From: Holophagales bacterium
Lineage (GTDB): Bacteria > Acidobacteriota > Thermoanaerobaculia > Multivoradales > Multivoraceae
NCBI GenBank assembly: GCA_009845425.1
Contig: VXZQ01000014.1
Span: 443,263-507,262, forward strand
Direction: 5' to 3'
Length of the DNA stretch: 64,000 nucleotides
The notes beneath the pieces are model-generated. The model saw nothing but the letters and a program-made list of their open reading frames with translations. It did no database searches and had not been told where the DNA came from. This document shows, piece after piece, positions 1 through 8,858 of the stretch (position 1 is the first letter of the stretch; every line of letters starts with the position of its first letter). The translations under genes were made by a program, and so were the position numbers.

Positions 1-906
1 CCCGAACCGCCGCCGGGACCGGACGCTCTCTACCAGTCGCGGCGGGAGGATCTGGGCGGTTGCCTGCGCATTCGGCAGCGCGACGCGCACAAGGGGACCT
101 TCGGCCACGTCGTCGTCGCGGGCGGATCGACCGGCTATAGCGGCGCGGTAGTGCTGGCCGCGCGCGCGGCGGTCAGGGGCGGTGCCGGCCTGGTGACGGC
201 GGCCGTGCCCGAGCATCTCGTTCAGGTGGTCGACGCGGGTTCGATCGAGTCGATGACCCTGGGGCTGCCGAAGCAGGGGAAGGGGTGGTCGCGTGACGCC
301 GTCGAACCCCTGCTGCAGGTGATCGTCGAGCGAGCTTCGCGCGGTGCGCTGGCTCTCGGCCCGGGCCTCGGCCTTTCCGACGATGCCGGGGTGCTGGCGC
401 GACAGCTCGTTGCCCGGAGCGCGGCGCCGGTCGTGCTCGACGCGGACGGCATCTCCGCCTTCGCGGGCGACGCGAAGGCCCTCCTCGTGCGCGACTCGGA
501 CCTGGTGATTACGCCCCATCCCGGAGAACTTGCCCGGCTCCTCGGCGTATCCGCTTCGGCGGTTGTCGAGAACCGCTGGGAGCATGCGAGGCAGGCAGCC
601 CGCGAGACCGGCGCGGTCGTCGTGCTCAAGGGTCGTCAGACTCTGATTTCGGATCCGGCCCTGGGCACCTGGGTCAACCCGACGGGCAACCCGGGCATGG
701 CGTCGGGCGGCAGCGGCGACGTGCTGACCGGCGTGATCGCGGCGCTCCTGGCACAGGGACTCGATCCGCCCTCGGCGGCCCGGCTGGGCGTTTACGCTCA
801 TGGGCTGTCCGGCGATCTGGCTGCGGAGCGCTGGGGAGAGATCTCGATGGCAGCTTGCGACCTGGTGGACGAACTGGGAGCGGCGTTCCAGTCACTCGAG
901 CCATGA
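1..906 (+). CDS. nnrD: ADP-dependent NAD(P)H-hydrate dehydratase (NnrD domain), 5' end outside window
   Basis: The reading frame is open from base 1, so the protein starts upstream; 301 residues are visible. NnrD dehydrates the damaged hydrated forms NADHX and NADPHX back to NADH and NADPH, using ADP or ATP. The visible part opens with a conserved HKGTFGHVVVAGGSTGYSG stretch (nucleotide-binding start of the ribokinase-like fold). It has ITPHPGE in the middle and the family signature GNPGMASGGSGDVLTG near the C-terminus. Many bacterial copies carry an N-terminal NnrE epimerase domain; whether this one does cannot be seen. The stop overlaps the tsaE start by 4 bases, so the two are probably translationally coupled. 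Confidence 0.93.
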   Translation, partial: PEPPPGPDALYQSRREDLGGCLRIRQRDAHKGTFGHVVVAGGSTGYSGAVVLAARAAVRGGAGLVTAAVPEHLVQVVDAGSIESMTLGLPKQGKGWSRDAVEPLLQVIVERASRGALALGPGLGLSDDAGVLARQLVARSAAPVVLDADGISAFAGDAKALLVRDSDLVITPHPGELARLLGVSASAVVENRWEHARQAARETGAVVVLKGRQTLISDPALGTWVNPTGNPGMASGGSGDVLTGVIAALLAQGLDPPSAARLGVYAHGLSGDLAAERWGEISMAACDLVDELGAAFQSLEP

Positions 907-1331
907 TCGTTCGCACGACCAGCGCGGATGAGACGCGGGAACTCGGTCTTCAACTGGCGGCACGGCTCCGGCCGGACGGGACGGCGCTCCTGTTCGGCGA
1001 CCTCGGATCCGGCAAGACGGTCCTGACACAGGGCATCGCCGAGGGCCTCGGCCTGGACCCGGCCCTGGTCCAGTCGCCGACATTCACGCTGATTCACGAG
1101 TACGACCGGGGCCCCAGGTCCGTCCCGGGTCCCGTGCGCCTTGTCCACGTTGACCTCTATCGCCTGAAGCCGGAAGAGGTGGAGGCGATCGGCGTCGAGG
1201 AGTTCCTGGCCGGGGACGGCGTCAAGGTCGTGGAGTGGGCTGAGCGGCTGCCCCAGCCGCCGTCCGCCATCGAGGTGCGGCTGCGAATGGGCGCCGCGCC
1301 GGAAGAACGTGAGGTCGAGATCAACTGTTAG
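903..1331 (+). CDS. tsaE: tRNA threonylcarbamoyladenosine biosynthesis ATPase TsaE
   Basis: This is the 142-aa ATPase partner of the TsaB/TsaD complex that makes t6A37 on ANN-decoding tRNAs in the cytoplasm. I chose ATG 903, in an ATGA overlap with the nnrD stop; a longer frame open from 855 would add only nnrD-derived residues. Walker A is GDLGSGKT at residues 32-39. The family motifs SPTFTLIHEY, HVDLYRL and VVEWAER follow in order. Length is typical of the family. TsaE next to nnrD is a widespread gene pairing, sometimes a fusion. The other t6A genes are not in the window. Confidence 0.95.
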   Translation: MIVRTTSADETRELGLQLAARLRPDGTALLFGDLGSGKTVLTQGIAEGLGLDPALVQSPTFTLIHEYDRGPRSVPGPVRLVHVDLYRLKPEEVEAIGVEEFLAGDGVKVVEWAERLPQPPSAIEVRLRMGAAPEEREVEINC

Positions 1332-1388
1332 GGTGCCGCCTCTGTCCGCTGAGGCACCGCGAAACTTGACGAAGGGGACCAAGTACCG

Positions 1389-2240
1389 ATGGAAGTGCAA
1401 CGCGTAGGGTTGGTCGGTTGCGGTCTGATGGGCCGGGGAATCTCGGAGATCTGCGCACGGGCCGGTATCCCGGTCACGGTGCGCGAGATCAACCAGGACG
1501 TGCTCGACAAGGGGCTGGGCGCGGTGCGCGCGTCGCTGGCCAAGAGCCTCGAGCGGCGGCGCATCGATGTCGAGGAACACGACCGGGCGCTGGCGAACCT
1601 GACCGGCACCGTCGAACTGTCCGATCTCGCCGGCTCCGATCTGGTTGTCGAGGCGATCGTCGAGGACCTGGAGACGAAGCGCGAGTTGTTCGTCGCGCTG
1701 GACGGCATCGTCGGCGACGCCTGTATCTTTGCCAGTAACACGTCCTCGCTGACCTTGACCCAGCTCGCCGCGTCGACGGCGCGGCCCGACCGGTTCGTCG
1801 GTCTCCACTTCTTCAATCCGGTGCCGGCGATGCGGCTGGTCGAAGTGGTGCGGACCCTGATGACCTCGGACGAGGCCTACGACGCCTGCTGGAGCCTCGC
1901 CGAGCGGGTCGGCAAGACGCCGGTAGCCTGCGGCGACAACTCCGGATTCATCGTCAACCGGTTGCTGATCCCGTATCTGCTCGATGCCGTCCGCGCGTAC
2001 GAGAACGGCGTCGGCAGCATGGAGGACATCGATACCGCGATGAAGCTTGGCTGCGGCTACCCGATGGGGCCGTTCACACTGAGCGATTTCATTGGGCTGG
2101 ACACGATGTACTCCGTCGCCAACATCATGTTCGACGAGTACCGGGAGACGCGCTTCGCACCGCCGACGTTGCTGAAGCAACTGGTTCAGGCGGGACATCT
2201 GGGGCGCAAGACGGGCAAGGGCTTCTTTGACTACAGCTGA
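1389..2240 (+). CDS. 3-hydroxyacyl-CoA (3-hydroxybutyryl-CoA) dehydrogenase
   Basis: This 283-aa stand-alone NAD-dependent dehydrogenase interconverts 3-hydroxyacyl-CoA and 3-oxoacyl-CoA, in beta-oxidation or C4 acyl-CoA metabolism. The N-terminal Rossmann motif is GLVGCGLMGRG (from residue 7). The catalytic His140 lies in GLHFFNPVPAMRLVE with the partner Glu152. The C-terminal dimerisation domain ends in GRKTGKGFFDYS, as in the Hbd/PaaH/FadB2 group. A Shine-Dalgarno AAGGGGA lies about 11 bases before ATG. The stop overlaps a TTG start for phoH. The exact substrate chain length cannot be told from sequence. Confidence 0.93.
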   Translation: MEVQRVGLVGCGLMGRGISEICARAGIPVTVREINQDVLDKGLGAVRASLAKSLERRRIDVEEHDRALANLTGTVELSDLAGSDLVVEAIVEDLETKRELFVALDGIVGDACIFASNTSSLTLTQLAASTARPDRFVGLHFFNPVPAMRLVEVVRTLMTSDEAYDACWSLAERVGKTPVACGDNSGFIVNRLLIPYLLDAVRAYENGVGSMEDIDTAMKLGCGYPMGPFTLSDFIGLDTMYSVANIMFDEYRETRFAPPTLLKQLVQAGHLGRKTGKGFFDYS

Positions 2241-3249
2241 GCCGGCAGCGCAGGCCAGGGCGCAGGTGACACTGCCCGAGGAATCGGTGCAGGCCATCTG
2301 CGGCGCCCACGACGAGAACCTGCGACGCGTGGAGAAGGCTCTCGAGGTCACGCTCGGCGTGCGCGGTTCCGCCGTGCAGATCAAGGGCGCGGCGGCGGCG
2401 GTCGGGGCGGCCGAGCGGCTGCTGACCGATCTGGGCGCCCTGGCGGCGACAGGCCGCCGTCTCCGTTCCGACGATCTGGCCACGGCCTTGCGGGTGGTGG
2501 CGGAGGAGCCGGCGACTTCCCTGGTCGACTTCTTCCGGACGGGCGCCCTGATTCAGGCTTCCCGGCGCCTGGTCGCGCCTCGCAGCCTGAACCAGAAGCG
2601 TTACCTCCGCGCTATGCTGGACCACGAACTGGTCGTTTCGACGGGGCCGGCCGGCACCGGAAAGACCTACCTGGCGGTGGCGGTCGCGGCATCGGCGCTG
2701 AAGGAGCAGAAGGTGCGGCGCATCGTGCTGGCGAGGCCCGCGGTCGAGGCGGGCGAGAAGCTCGGCTTTCTGCCCGGTGACCTGGCGGAGAAGGTGAACC
2801 CCTACCTGCGCCCGCTCTACGATGCCCTGTTCGACATCATTGGCTTCGACAAGGTGTCCCGGATGCTGGAGCGAGAGGTGATCGAGGTGGCGCCCCTCGC
2901 CTTCATGCGCGGTCGATCGCTCAACGACAGCTTCATCATCCTCGACGAGGCGCAGAACACGACGCCGGAGCAGATGAAGATGTTCCTGACGCGCATCGGT
3001 TTCAACTCGAAGGCGGTGGTCAACGGCGACATCACCCAGATCGACCTTCCGCCCGGTCAGCAGTCAGGTCTGAAGCACGCGCTCCAGGTGCTCCGGGGCG
3101 AAGAGGGCATCGCGTTCGTGCGTTTCGGGCAGTCCGACGTCGTTCGGCACGAGCTCGTGCAGCGGATCGTCGGCGCGTACGACCGCTGGGAGGCCCGTCA
3201 CGGCACCCGGCCGCGGGAGGCTGGATCCCCGGAGAGGGGCAGCCGGTGA
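2227..3249 (+). CDS. phoH: PhoH-family ATPase
   Basis: This is a 340-aa cytoplasmic PhoH-like P-loop ATPase. The N-terminal ~110 residues look like the usual KH-like domain. Walker A is GPAGTGKT at residues 140-147 and Walker B/DEAQ is ILDEAQNTTPEQMKMFLTR around 238-256. The TTG start at 2227 overlaps the end of the upstream gene; GTG 2266 is an alternative 13 codons in. PhoH genes commonly sit just upstream of pgpH and ybeY, as here, which ties the family to RNA metabolism; its precise biochemical role is not settled. The next gene starts within its stop codon. Confidence 0.92.
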   Translation: MTTAEPAAQARAQVTLPEESVQAICGAHDENLRRVEKALEVTLGVRGSAVQIKGAAAAVGAAERLLTDLGALAATGRRLRSDDLATALRVVAEEPATSLVDFFRTGALIQASRRLVAPRSLNQKRYLRAMLDHELVVSTGPAGTGKTYLAVAVAASALKEQKVRRIVLARPAVEAGEKLGFLPGDLAEKVNPYLRPLYDALFDIIGFDKVSRMLEREVIEVAPLAFMRGRSLNDSFIILDEAQNTTPEQMKMFLTRIGFNSKAVVNGDITQIDLPPGQQSGLKHALQVLRGEEGIAFVRFGQSDVVRHELVQRIVGAYDRWEARHGTRPREAGSPERGSR

Positions 3250-5663
3250 CCGCCGCGGTCAAGGCGCCGAAGCGCCGCCGATCGGACCGCAGGCGGGAGG
3301 CTCGCAAGCGGCTGCGCCGCAGCATGTACCGCCGCCACGGCGACCGGCTGACCGTTGCCGGCCTGTGGCACTACGCGCTGGAACGCGACATCGTCTGGGT
3401 CGTAGTCATGGTCCTGGCCGGCGTCTGGATCATGGCGCCGCCCGGCGTGTTCTTCCGGCCGGATCTGCGCCAGGGAGACATTGCGAACCGCGACTACCAC
3501 GCGACCCGGGACGTGCTGCTTCTCGACGAGGAGACCTCGGAGGAGCTGAAGGAGCGGGCCCGCGCCGACGTCCGTCCGCTCTACGACTTCGACGCCGTTC
3601 AGGCGGACGAAGTCGAGACGCGGATCGCGAACCTCCTCGAGATCGAACGGGGCTTCGACGAAGTGGCCGAGCTCCTGCCCGAGGAGGACGTGGCCGAGGA
3701 ACGACTGCGACGGCTGAGGATCGGCAGCGGCCTGCGGGTCGATGAACGTCACGCGGACCTGCTGGCGGACCGCGTAGGCGGCGAGGACGGCGGCGCGGAG
3801 CTGGAGGAACGCCTGACCCGCCTCGTGGGGCTGCTGCTCCGGGCCGGGATCGTGGAGAACAAGGAGACCTTGCTCCAGAATCGTCTGGAGGGCGTCACGC
3901 TGCACAACATGCAGACCGGCGAGGAGTCGGTCGAGTTCGACCTCTTCGGCTATCGCGGCTATCCGGTCGAGGTGGAGACCTACCTGGAGGCGGAGGTCGG
4001 CCGCTGGGCGGGGTGGTCGCGGGCCGAGCGGGAAACGGTCGTCGACTTCCTGATGGTCAACCTGGCGCCCAACGTCTACCTGAACCTGAACGAGACCCAG
4101 GAACGCCGGAACGCCGCCGCGGAGGACGTCGGGCCGGTGTTCAACCAGATTCAGGCCGGTCAGGTCATCGTGCGCAAGGGCGACGAGGTCGACCTGGAGT
4201 CAATGCGTCTGCTGCGCGAGATGACGGGCAGCGAAAGCAGTCTGATCCTCCTTCGCTCGCCGCTGGCGTCGGCTCTGGTGCTCGGCCTCGCCGCGGCGTT
4301 CCTGTGGGTCGCCTTCCGCCGCAAGCGCCTGGTCGCGGTGGAGGGCCGCGACTTCGGCAGCGTCGTCCTGATTCTCATCCTGGGCCTCGCGGCTACCCGC
4401 GTCGGATTCCTGGTCGCGGATGCGCTTGCCGCCTCTTTCCCGATCGAAGCGCTGAGTTCGGCGCGGAGCTACGTGTTCGCGATCCCCTTCGCGGCGGTGG
4501 CGCTGCTCGTGTCGGTGCTCTACGGTCGCGGCGCCGGCCTGCTTGCCGGCGTCGTCTTCTCGGTCCTGGTCGGCCGGCTGGGCTGGGTCGAGGCGGCGAA
4601 CGCGGAGCTCGGGCTGGCCGGCGGCACGATGCTCTACTGTCTGACCGGCAGCCTCGCCGCGGTGTTCGCGCTCGATCAGTTGAAGCAGCGGTCCGCAGTG
4701 ACGAGAGCCGGCCTGCTGGTCGGACTCGTCAACGTCGCCTCGGTGACGATGCTGACGCTGCTCGGGGATGGCTCGACGGTGGCCGTCTGGGGGTTCGAGG
4801 TGCTTTGCGGGTTCCTGGGCGGCCTGACGGTGGCCGCGGCGGTCAGCTTTGCCGTTCCGGTGTTCGAGGCGGTGCTGTTCAGGACCACCGACATTAAACT
4901 GCTGGAGCTTTCGGATACGAACCTGCCGCTGCTGCAACGCCTGGCCTTCGAGGCGCCGGGGACGTTCCAGCACTCCCTGATGGTTGCGCACCTGGCGAAG
5001 GCCTGCTGTGAGGCGGTGGGCGGGAATCCGACCCTCGCCTATGTCGGCGGTCTCTACCACGACATCGGCAAGGTGCTGCGGCCGCAGTACTTCGTCGAGA
5101 ATCAACGTGAGGGCGACAATCCGCACGACAGCCTCTCGCCCTCGATGTCCTCCCTGATCATCATCGATCATGTGAAGGAGGGAGTCCGGCTGGCGCGCGA
5201 GAACCGGCTTCCGCAGCCGATCGTCGACGCGATCGAGCAGCACCATGGCACGCGCAGGTTGAACTACTTCCTGGCCAAGGCGAAGGAACAGGCGGAACCG
5301 GGCGACGAGGTCAGTGAACGCCAGTACCGCTACCCGGGCCCGATGCCAAAGAGCAAGACGCTTGCCGCGCTGATGGTCGCCGACACCGTCGAGGCCGCGA
5401 GCCGTACCCTCGGGGACTTCTCCGAGGAGTCGATCCGTGGGCTGGTCGAACGCCTGCTGAACGACATCCTCGAGGACGATCAGTTCAGTCAGACGGACCT
5501 GACGCTGGCCGACCTGCGGCGGATGCGCTATACCCTGCAGAACGTCCTGAAGACGGTTCATCATCATCGGGTGGACTACCCGGGATTCGAGTTCGGGCGT
5601 GGCGGTCGTGGGTCGTTGCGGGTACTGCCCGGCGGCGCCGGCAGCGGGCCGGTCACCGACTGA
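3246..5663 (+). CDS. pgpH: 7TM-HD family phosphohydrolase, PgpH-type c-di-AMP phosphodiesterase
   Basis: This 805-aa membrane protein has a basic cytoplasmic N-terminus (about 45 residues), one membrane segment at roughly 48-70, and a large extracytoplasmic 7TMR-HDED domain to about 340. A cluster of hydrophobic segments runs to about 550, followed by a cytoplasmic HD domain. HD residues seen include FQHSLMVAHL, GLYHDIGK (H605, D606) and IEQHHGT. PgpH homologues hydrolyse cyclic di-AMP, so the organism probably uses this second messenger; no diadenylate cyclase is in the window. The GTG start overlaps the phoH stop. Membership of the phoH-pgpH-ybeY block is typical. Confidence 0.92.
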   Translation: MTAAVKAPKRRRSDRRREARKRLRRSMYRRHGDRLTVAGLWHYALERDIVWVVVMVLAGVWIMAPPGVFFRPDLRQGDIANRDYHATRDVLLLDEETSEELKERARADVRPLYDFDAVQADEVETRIANLLEIERGFDEVAELLPEEDVAEERLRRLRIGSGLRVDERHADLLADRVGGEDGGAELEERLTRLVGLLLRAGIVENKETLLQNRLEGVTLHNMQTGEESVEFDLFGYRGYPVEVETYLEAEVGRWAGWSRAERETVVDFLMVNLAPNVYLNLNETQERRNAAAEDVGPVFNQIQAGQVIVRKGDEVDLESMRLLREMTGSESSLILLRSPLASALVLGLAAAFLWVAFRRKRLVAVEGRDFGSVVLILILGLAATRVGFLVADALAASFPIEALSSARSYVFAIPFAAVALLVSVLYGRGAGLLAGVVFSVLVGRLGWVEAANAELGLAGGTMLYCLTGSLAAVFALDQLKQRSAVTRAGLLVGLVNVASVTMLTLLGDGSTVAVWGFEVLCGFLGGLTVAAAVSFAVPVFEAVLFRTTDIKLLELSDTNLPLLQRLAFEAPGTFQHSLMVAHLAKACCEAVGGNPTLAYVGGLYHDIGKVLRPQYFVENQREGDNPHDSLSPSMSSLIIIDHVKEGVRLARENRLPQPIVDAIEQHHGTRRLNYFLAKAKEQAEPGDEVSERQYRYPGPMPKSKTLAALMVADTVEAASRTLGDFSEESIRGLVERLLNDILEDDQFSQTDLTLADLRRMRYTLQNVLKTVHHHRVDYPGFEFGRGGRGSLRVLPGGAGSGPVTD

Positions 5664-5671
5664 CGAAGGCG

Positions 5672-6997
5672 GTGGCGACCATCGACCTGCAGGTCGCGGC
5701 CGCGGTGGAGGCCCGGTGCCGCGAGTGTCTCCCGGGGCTGCGCGCGGTGGCGGGCGAGGTGGTTGCCGAGCTGGCACCGGCGCCGGCGACGCTCACCCTG
5801 CGGCTGGTCGACGACGCTGAGATACGCGAACTGAACCGCGACTATCGGCAGATCGACTCGGCGACGGACGTGCTGTCCTTCCCGGGCGAGGAGACACCGG
5901 AGGGCCGGCACCTGGGCGACATTGTCATCTCGGTCGAGACGGCCGCGGCCGTTGGCGACCCGCCCCTCGAGCGGGAACTCAAGATCCTGGCGTTGCACGG
6001 CCTTCTGCACTGCCTGGGCTACGACCACGAAACCGATGACGGCGAGATGGAGGCCCTGGAAGCACGGCTGCGGGATCGCTTCCTCGGGCCGTCCGAGGTT
6101 CCGGGAACCAGAAGGGCCGGCGTCGTGGCCCTCGTGGGCCGACCCAACGCTGGCAAGTCGACGTTGATGAACCGCATGCTGGGGGAGAAGCTGGCGATCG
6201 TCTCGGACAAGCCGCAGACCACCCGCCATCGCCTGATCGGCATCCTGAGCACGGAGCGTGGCCAGATGGTGTTTCACGACACGCCCGGCCTGCACCGGCC
6301 GCTGCACCGCCTGAACCGGCGCATGGTTCACGCCGCCGCGGCGGCGCTGAAGGAGGCAGACGTGGTCTGTCTGCTCCGGGACGTGGCGGCCCCGTTCGGG
6401 CGAGGCGACGCCTACGCCCTCGACCTCGTCGGCGCGGCGGCGGCGGAGAGCAGCCGGCCGATGCTCTGCCTGTTGAACAAGATCGACCTGATCTCCAAAC
6501 CCCGATTGCTGCCCGAGATCGAGCGCTACGCGGGCCGCGCGCTGTTCGAGGAGATCGTTCCGGTCTCGGCGCTCACCGGCGACGGTGTCGACGACGTGCT
6601 CCAACTCCTCTGGCGGCACCTGCCGCCCGGGGAGCCGCGGCACGACCCGGAACTGCTGACGGTCCACACCGAGCGCTTCCTCGTTGCGGAGCTGATCCGC
6701 GAGAAGGTCCTGGAGCAGACACGCGACGAACTGCCGTTCACGACCGCGGTCGTCATCGAGGCCTGGGAGGACGGCGAGAAGCGGACGGACCTGTTTGCCA
6801 GCATCCTGGTCGACCGGGAAAGCCACAAGGGGATCGTCGTCGGCCGGGGCGGAAGGCGGATCAAGGAGATCGGCACGGCGGCGCGCCGGGATCTGGAGGA
6901 GTTCCTGGAGCGGCGGGTCTACCTTGAGTTACGGGTACGGACGGAGCCTGGCTGGCGCGAGGACGCCGCCGTCCTGAGCCGCCTGGAGACCGGCTAG
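5672..6997 (+). CDS. YbeY-Era fusion: endoribonuclease plus ribosome-assembly GTPase
   Basis: One uninterrupted 441-codon frame holds two proteins that are normally separate. Residues 1 to about 138 are YbeY, the 16S rRNA 3'-end processing endonuclease. Its metal site HGLLHCLGYDH has His109, His113 and His119, preceded by the conserved SATDVLSFP stretch. From about residue 148 the protein is Era: G1 GRPNAGKS (156-163), a switch region with TTRH, G3 DTPG (203-206), G4 NKID (269-272), G5 SAL, then the C-terminal KH domain with GRGGRRIKEIG from about 391. There is no stop, restart or frame break between the parts. The start is GTG 5672. A fused protein would hold an rRNA nuclease and an rRNA-binding assembly GTPase together at the 30S 3' end. 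Confidence 0.93.
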   Translation: MATIDLQVAAAVEARCRECLPGLRAVAGEVVAELAPAPATLTLRLVDDAEIRELNRDYRQIDSATDVLSFPGEETPEGRHLGDIVISVETAAAVGDPPLERELKILALHGLLHCLGYDHETDDGEMEALEARLRDRFLGPSEVPGTRRAGVVALVGRPNAGKSTLMNRMLGEKLAIVSDKPQTTRHRLIGILSTERGQMVFHDTPGLHRPLHRLNRRMVHAAAAALKEADVVCLLRDVAAPFGRGDAYALDLVGAAAAESSRPMLCLLNKIDLISKPRLLPEIERYAGRALFEEIVPVSALTGDGVDDVLQLLWRHLPPGEPRHDPELLTVHTERFLVAELIREKVLEQTRDELPFTTAVVIEAWEDGEKRTDLFASILVDRESHKGIVVGRGGRRIKEIGTAARRDLEEFLERRVYLELRVRTEPGWREDAAVLSRLETG

Positions 6998-7301
6998 ACG
7001 CTACAGAAACGTTGGATCCCCGGGTCCGCGGACGACATGGTTGTCGCATCGGCGGGGCGCGCGGGGCCGTCGGGACGGTTCGTTCGCAGTGCGGAGCATC
7101 GTTCTTCCAAAGACACCGGTTGGGCATGGACGTTGCTAGTAAGACCCGCAGCGTCCGGCCCGTGGCTTGCCTAGTTCATGGCCGCGCTGATAGACACGCG
7201 GCCTTGGCGATTCGTGTTTGAGCGTGCGGCCGGGCGGTGTCTCGGCCACAACAGATTTGGCGCGGCTCGGTCCGCAGCAAGGAACAGCAAAGGAGAACTT
7301 C
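6998..7301 (+). other. 304-base non-coding region before glnA
   Basis: No convincing gene, tRNA or known riboswitch was recognised here. It probably carries the glnA promoter and a 5' leader. A weak sigma70-like pair is TTGCCT at 7167-7172 and GATAGA at 7189-7194 with a 16-base spacer. I looked for a sigma54 site (GG-N10-GC) and found none that fits. A clear Shine-Dalgarno, AAAGGAGAA, precedes the ATG at 7302. Confidence 0.4.
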
Positions 7302-8723
7302 ATGTCAGGAGCAAGCCCCAAGTCGATTCTCGATCGGATCCGCGATGAGGGGGTCCAGATCGTCGATTTCCGGTTCACCGACTTTCCCGGCTTGTGGCAG
7401 CACTTCTCGGTGCCGGCGCGCGAGGTCGACGAGGGCACCTTCGAGGACGGGCTCGGGTTCGACGGCTCGAGCATCCGCGGCTGGCAGGTGATCAACGAGT
7501 CGGACATGCTGGTCGTCCCCGACGCGGACACCGCCTTCATCGATCCGTTCTACGAGCACAAGACGCTCGTCATGACCTGCAACATCGTCGATCCGATCAC
7601 GCGGGAGAGCTACGGCCGCGACCCGCGCGGCGTCGCCCGGGCGGCCGAGGCCTACGTGCAGTCGACCGGTCTGGCGGACACGGCCTACTTCGGTCCGGAG
7701 GCCGAGTTCTTCATCTTCGACGACGTGCGCTTCGACGGCGGTCCGAACTTCGGCTTCTACGAGGTCGACTCGATCGAGGGCCGCTGGAACAGCGGGGCCG
7801 ACGAAGGTCCGAACCTCGGCTACAAGCCGCGCTACAAGGAGGGCTACTTCCCGGTGCCGCCGACCGACAAGCACCAGGACATGCGGAGCGAGATGATCCT
7901 GTTGATGGAGGATCTCGGTCTCAATCCCGAGTGCCAGCACCACGAGGTCGGGACGGGCGGTCAGGCCGAGATCGACCTCCGGTTCGCGCCGCTGGTCGAG
8001 ATGGCGGACGCGATGATGCTCTACAAGTACATCATCAAGAACACCGCCGCGAAGTACGGCAAGACCGTCACGTTCATGCCGAAGCCCCTGTTCGAGGACA
8101 ACGGCAGCGGCATGCACACCCACCTCTCGCTCTGGAAGGACGGGGTGCCCCTGTTCGCGGGCGACGGGTACGCCGGCCTCTCGGACATGGCGATGCACGC
8201 CATCGGCGGCCTGCTGAAGCACGCGCCGGCGCTGCTCGCCTTCACCAACCCGACGACGAACAGCTACAAGCGGCTGGTGCCGGGCTTCGAGGCGCCGGTG
8301 AACCTGGTGTACTCGCAGCGCAACCGGAGCGCCGCGGTGCGGATCCCGATGTACTCGCCGTCGCCGAAGGCCAAGCGGGTCGAGTTCCGTTGCCCCGATC
8401 CGAGCTGCAACCCCTATCTCGCCTTCGCGGCCCTGCTGATGGCGGCGATTGACGGCATCCAGAACGAGATCGACCCGGGCAGTTCGCTCGACGTCGACAT
8501 CTACGATCTGTCGCCGGAGGAGAGCCAGGGCGTTCCGACCACGCCGGCGACGCTGGAGGAGGCGCTCGACGCGCTCGAAGACGACCACGAGTTCCTGACC
8601 GCGGGCGGCGTGTTCGACGAGGACGTGATCGAGAACCACATCTCGTACAAGCGTGAGAGCGAGTGCCAGGAGGTGGCGTTGAGGCCGCACCCGCACGAGT
8701 TCGCGCTGTACTACGACATCTAG
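7302..8723 (+). CDS. glnA: Type I glutamine synthetase (GSI-beta style)
   Basis: This 473-aa enzyme condenses glutamate and ammonia to glutamine using ATP, the main ammonium-assimilation step in the cytoplasm. Recognisable motifs are FDGSSIRGW near the N-terminus, [10 protein letters not shown], the ATP-binding [14 protein letters not shown] and the glutamate-site NRSAAVRIP. Tyr401 in DIYDLSPEE matches the adenylylation tyrosine of GlnE-regulated enzymes (Tyr397 in E. coli), so covalent control is likely. ATG 7302 is chosen because of the strong upstream AAAGGAGAA; the same frame is open from 7218 but those residues are not conserved. The gene stands alone and ends in a terminator; no ntr or glnB gene is next to it. 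Confidence 0.97.
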   Translation: MSGASPKSILDRIRDEGVQIVDFRFTDFPGLWQHFSVPAREVDEGTFEDGLGFDGSSIRGWQVINESDMLVVPDADTAFIDPFYEHKTLVMTCNIVDPITRESYGRDPRGVARAAEAYVQSTGLADTAYFGPEAEFFIFDDVRFDGGPNFGFYEVDSIEGRWNSGADEGPNLGYKPRYKEGYFPVPPTDKHQDMRSEMILLMEDLGLNPECQHHEVGTGGQAEIDLRFAPLVEMADAMMLYKYIIKNTAAKYGKTVTFMPKPLFEDNGSGMHTHLSLWKDGVPLFAGDGYAGLSDMAMHAIGGLLKHAPALLAFTNPTTNSYKRLVPGFEAPVNLVYSQRNRSAAVRIPMYSPSPKAKRVEFRCPDPSCNPYLAFAALLMAAIDGIQNEIDPGSSLDVDIYDLSPEESQGVPTTPATLEEALDALEDDHEFLTAGGVFDEDVIENHISYKRESECQEVALRPHPHEFALYYDI

Positions 8724-8751
8724 AGATCCCGAAGCGGACTTCAGTCCCGCT

Positions 8752-8788
8752 AGCCGGCCGCGCATCGCTGCGTGGCCGGCTTTCTTTC
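8752..8788 (+). terminator. Rho-independent terminator after glnA
   Basis: An 8-bp perfect stem, AGCCGGCC at 8752-8759 pairing with GGCCGGCT at 8774-8781, is followed directly by a T-rich tract TTCTTTC. It sits 28 bases after the glnA stop and separates glnA from the following exported-protein operon. Confidence 0.8.
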
Positions 8789-8858
8789 GTGCGGAGGCGG
8801 CCCTGGTCGCGTCTGCTGCTACCGTTGCGCCTCCACTTTGGAGCAGGAGGTCCCTTCC

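Noticed and set aside
798..2483. Long antisense frames opposite coding genes (this 561-codon case and many others, up to more than 600 codons, e.g. 41854-43725 upstream part and 54995-56884 upstream part)
   Set aside because: High GC makes stop codons rare, so long shadow frames are expected. Their products are Arg/Pro/His-rich with no recognisable motifs, while the opposite or overlapping frame encodes a clear conserved protein.
6998..7301. Sigma54 promoter or glutamine-type riboswitch before glnA
   Set aside because: No GG-N10-GC pair with proper flanks and no convincing conserved RNA structure could be found by eye.
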